From the NCBI GenBank assembly GCA_031275075.1, contig JAISPI010000014.1, positions 1 to 25,335 of the forward strand: a stretch of DNA of 25,335 nucleotides, written 5' to 3'. This document shows, piece after piece, positions 25,024 to 25,335 of this stretch; the first letter of the stretch is position 1; every line of letters starts with the position of its first letter. The notes beneath the pieces were generated by a model. That model saw only the letters and a list, made by a program, of their open reading frames with translations. It had not been told where the DNA came from and made no database searches. Source of the stretch: Burkholderiales bacterium. GTDB lineage: Bacteria; Pseudomonadota; Gammaproteobacteria; Burkholderiales; Casimicrobiaceae. The position numbers and the translations under genes are program-made.

Positions 25024-25335
25024 TTAACGTCCCGGTAACGTCTTCGCATGATTCATCGACTCTGGTGAGAAACCCAGCCTTCCGCGCACCACATACAAAG
25101 GACGCGCCTTGACCTCTTCGAAAATTCTCGCCAGATACTCACCAAGAACACCCAGCCCGATCAGCTGGATGCCGCCGATGAACAAAATCACCACCATCAA
25201 CGATGCGTATCCCGGGACATCAATGCCGAAAATCAATGTCCGCACCATTAGAAACATCATGTACAGAAACGCAAAAACCGCGACGCCAAGGCCAAGATAA
25301 CTCCAGACGCGCAACGGCAACGAGCTGAACGAGGT
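25024..25335 (-). CDS. GtrB-like family 2 glycosyltransferase, C-terminal end (gene starts outside the window)
   Basis: Only the last 103 residues are present; the N-terminal catalytic GT-A domain lies beyond the right edge. The visible part begins TSFSSLPLRVWSYLG, contains two membrane helices (about GVAVFAFLYMMFLM and GYASLMVVILFIGGIQLIGLG), and ends with LGEYLARIFEEVKARPLYVV. This tail is characteristic of the GtrB/DPM1-like enzymes, which transfer a sugar from a nucleotide donor to polyprenyl phosphate on the cytoplasmic side. The next gene, 21 bases on, is a probable partner membrane enzyme. Donor and final acceptor cannot be told from this fragment. Confidence 0.9.
   Translation of the reverse strand, partial: TSFSSLPLRVWSYLGLGVAVFAFLYMMFLMVRTLIFGIDVPGYASLMVVILFIGGIQLIGLGVLGEYLARIFEEVKARPLYVVRGRLGFSPESMNHAKTLPGR

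Overview
The window is a stretch of a Gram-negative chromosome carrying an intact division and cell wall (dcw) cluster, almost all of it on the minus strand. A betaproteobacterium is the best fit, probably close to Rhodocyclales or Nitrosomonadales. The reasons are the FtsZ tail ending DIPAFLRKQAD, the FtsQ start MWHD, MraY ending in a betaproteobacterial-style helix, murB placed between murC and ddl, and the downstream order lpxC, small membrane gene, dciA (reversed), M23 peptidase, secA. This placement is from memory of gene order and motifs, not from a search. MurE has the DNPR motif of meso-diaminopimelate-adding enzymes, and lpxC and dsbC confirm an outer membrane and periplasm.

Layout in the direction of minus-strand transcription (high to low coordinates). 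(1) 25335-23623: the 3' end of a GtrB-like polyprenyl-phosphate glycosyltransferase, then a large multi-span membrane protein that is probably its partner. (2) 23573-22758: dsbC, with an extended -10 promoter that overlaps the stop codon of the preceding gene. (3) 22397-22666 (+): a small lipoprotein, separated from dsbC by a strong bidirectional terminator. (4) About 22013-21950: the mraZ promoter with phased MraZ boxes. (5) 21845-2725: one long co-directional run, mraZ-rsmH-ftsL-ftsI-murE-murF-mraY-murD-ftsW-murG-murC-murB-ddl-ftsQ-ftsA-ftsZ-lpxC and a two-helix membrane protein. (6) 2023-2457 (+): dciA, convergent with that run. (7) 1965-1033 (-): a membrane-anchored M23 peptidase, then the first 313 codons of secA, which runs off the left edge.

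Together the cluster makes UDP-MurNAc-pentapeptide (MurB to MurF, Ddl), moves it to lipid I and II (MraY, MurG), polymerises and crosslinks it at the septum (FtsW, FtsI), and builds the division machine (FtsL, FtsQ, FtsA, FtsZ). LpxC adds the committed step of lipid A synthesis. Most junctions in the run overlap by 1-20 bases, so the genes are probably translationally coupled. The clearest exceptions are mraY-murD, ftsA-ftsZ and ftsZ-lpxC.

I found no mobile element, CRISPR array, rRNA or tRNA gene, pseudogene or prophage. The window is mostly conserved core biology. The points most worth a second look are the mraZ operator-promoter, a possible second FtsZ start, a hairpin just ahead of secA, and three poorly characterised small or membrane proteins.
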